Of a stretch of 64,000 nucleotides of DNA, positions 63,758 through 64,000 are shown in pieces (the first letter of the stretch is position 1; every line of letters begins with the position of its first letter). The stretch covers positions 372,001 to 436,000 of the forward strand of contig CAVXNJ010000004.1 in NCBI GenBank assembly GCA_963763135.1, in the 5' to 3' direction. Source of the DNA: JANMZO01 sp963763135. Its GTDB lineage: Bacteria > Actinomycetota > Acidimicrobiia > Acidimicrobiales > JANYDT01. The notes beneath the pieces were generated by a model that ran no database searches, was not told where the DNA came from, and worked only from the letters and a program-made list of their open reading frames with translations. Position numbers and translations under genes: made by a program.

Positions 63758-64000
63758 GTGCACGAAGTAGATGCCATGCCGGCTCGCTTGGAGGCATTTC
63801 TCGCGTCGGTTGTTCCCGACCGTCAGGCCCGGGTCCACAGCTATGCACTCATGACCGGTGGATACAGCCGTGTCATGGCAAAAGCCGAGGTGGAGTGGGA
63901 CAACGGGCTGACCGAGACGTTGGTATTGCGTGGTGATCCGCCTCCCGACAAGACCATGTTGGTCACTGACCGCGACGCGGAGTGGGCCGTGTTGAAGAGC
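63758..64000 (+). CDS. APH-family phosphotransferase, N-terminal part
   Basis: 81 codons before the window ends. A GTG start with AAGGAG seven bases upstream opens VHEVDAMPARLEAFLASV; then YALMTGGYSRVMAKAEVEW and TLVLRGDPPPDK form the N-lobe of an aminoglycoside-phosphotransferase-like kinase. The catalytic loop lies outside. In actinobacterial catabolic operons such kinases accompany acyl-CoA dehydrogenases. An ATG six codons in is an alternative start. Confidence 0.75.
   Translation, partial: MHEVDAMPARLEAFLASVVPDRQARVHSYALMTGGYSRVMAKAEVEWDNGLTETLVLRGDPPPDKTMLVTDRDAEWAVLKS

Overview
The window is GC-rich, densely coded DNA that looks like an actinobacterial chromosome. The signs are four luciferase-like F420-type oxidoreductase genes, three PPOX-fold flavin/F420 proteins, a close relative of mycobacterial MhuD, GTG and TTG starts, and starts with no Shine-Dalgarno that look leaderless. 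A member of the class Acidimicrobiia is my guess, but nothing here proves it. I see no rRNA, tRNA, CRISPR array, transposase or phage gene. Only one gene is visibly broken: an LLM oxidoreductase with a frameshift near 20050.

Layout. 190-2446 holds a two-gene cassette on the minus strand: a membrane-anchored cohesin and a secreted protein with cohesin plus dockerin. 2562-8825 holds scattered redox genes (FAD monooxygenase, PPOX protein, aldo/keto reductase, carbamate kinase, MhuD-like haem oxygenase, amine oxidase). 8905-16787 is a minus-strand block of three Rieske oxygenases, a P450, a small unknown protein and a molybdopterin oxidoreductase. 16933-23486 is a plus-strand block (PEP swivel-domain protein, two LLM genes, P450, DUF3237, SDR). 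23504-35630 holds three more Rieske oxygenases, a CaiB-type CoA-transferase, LLM, ThuA, SDR and PPOX genes. 35807-44114 holds a TetR regulator, a carotenoid oxygenase, a phosphotransferase and a complete branched-chain-amino-acid-type ABC importer. 44168-48713 is an acoX/E1-alpha/E1-beta/E2 dehydrogenase operon. 48811-64000 is rich in SDRs, NTF2-like and VOC proteins, with an acyl-CoA dehydrogenase, a second TetR, a DUF35/thiolase pair and the start of an APH-type kinase.

How it fits together. This looks like a catabolic island for one or more hydrophobic or cyclic substrates (steroid-, terpenoid- or apocarotenoid-like). Substrate would enter by the Liv-type importer, be hydroxylated by Rieske enzymes and P450s, be oxidised or reduced by nine SDRs, LLMs and MDRs, be activated by CoA transfer, and be shortened by acyl-CoA dehydrogenase and thiolase or aldolase steps. 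The substrate cannot be named from sequence. No ferredoxin or ferredoxin reductase is encoded, so electrons for the oxygenases must come from elsewhere.

The strongest new signal is regulatory. A 20-bp palindrome, AAYTRAYYNNNNRRTYARTT, occurs in ten intergenic regions with at most one mismatch, including next to the TetR gene at 58474. It would tie most of these operons into one regulon. A second palindrome, ACTTACS-N3-GGTAAAT, occurs twice around the other TetR gene. Also notable are two copies of a small protein family translationally coupled to Rieske oxygenases, and the cohesin/dockerin cassette. All intergenic gaps are below 300 bases.
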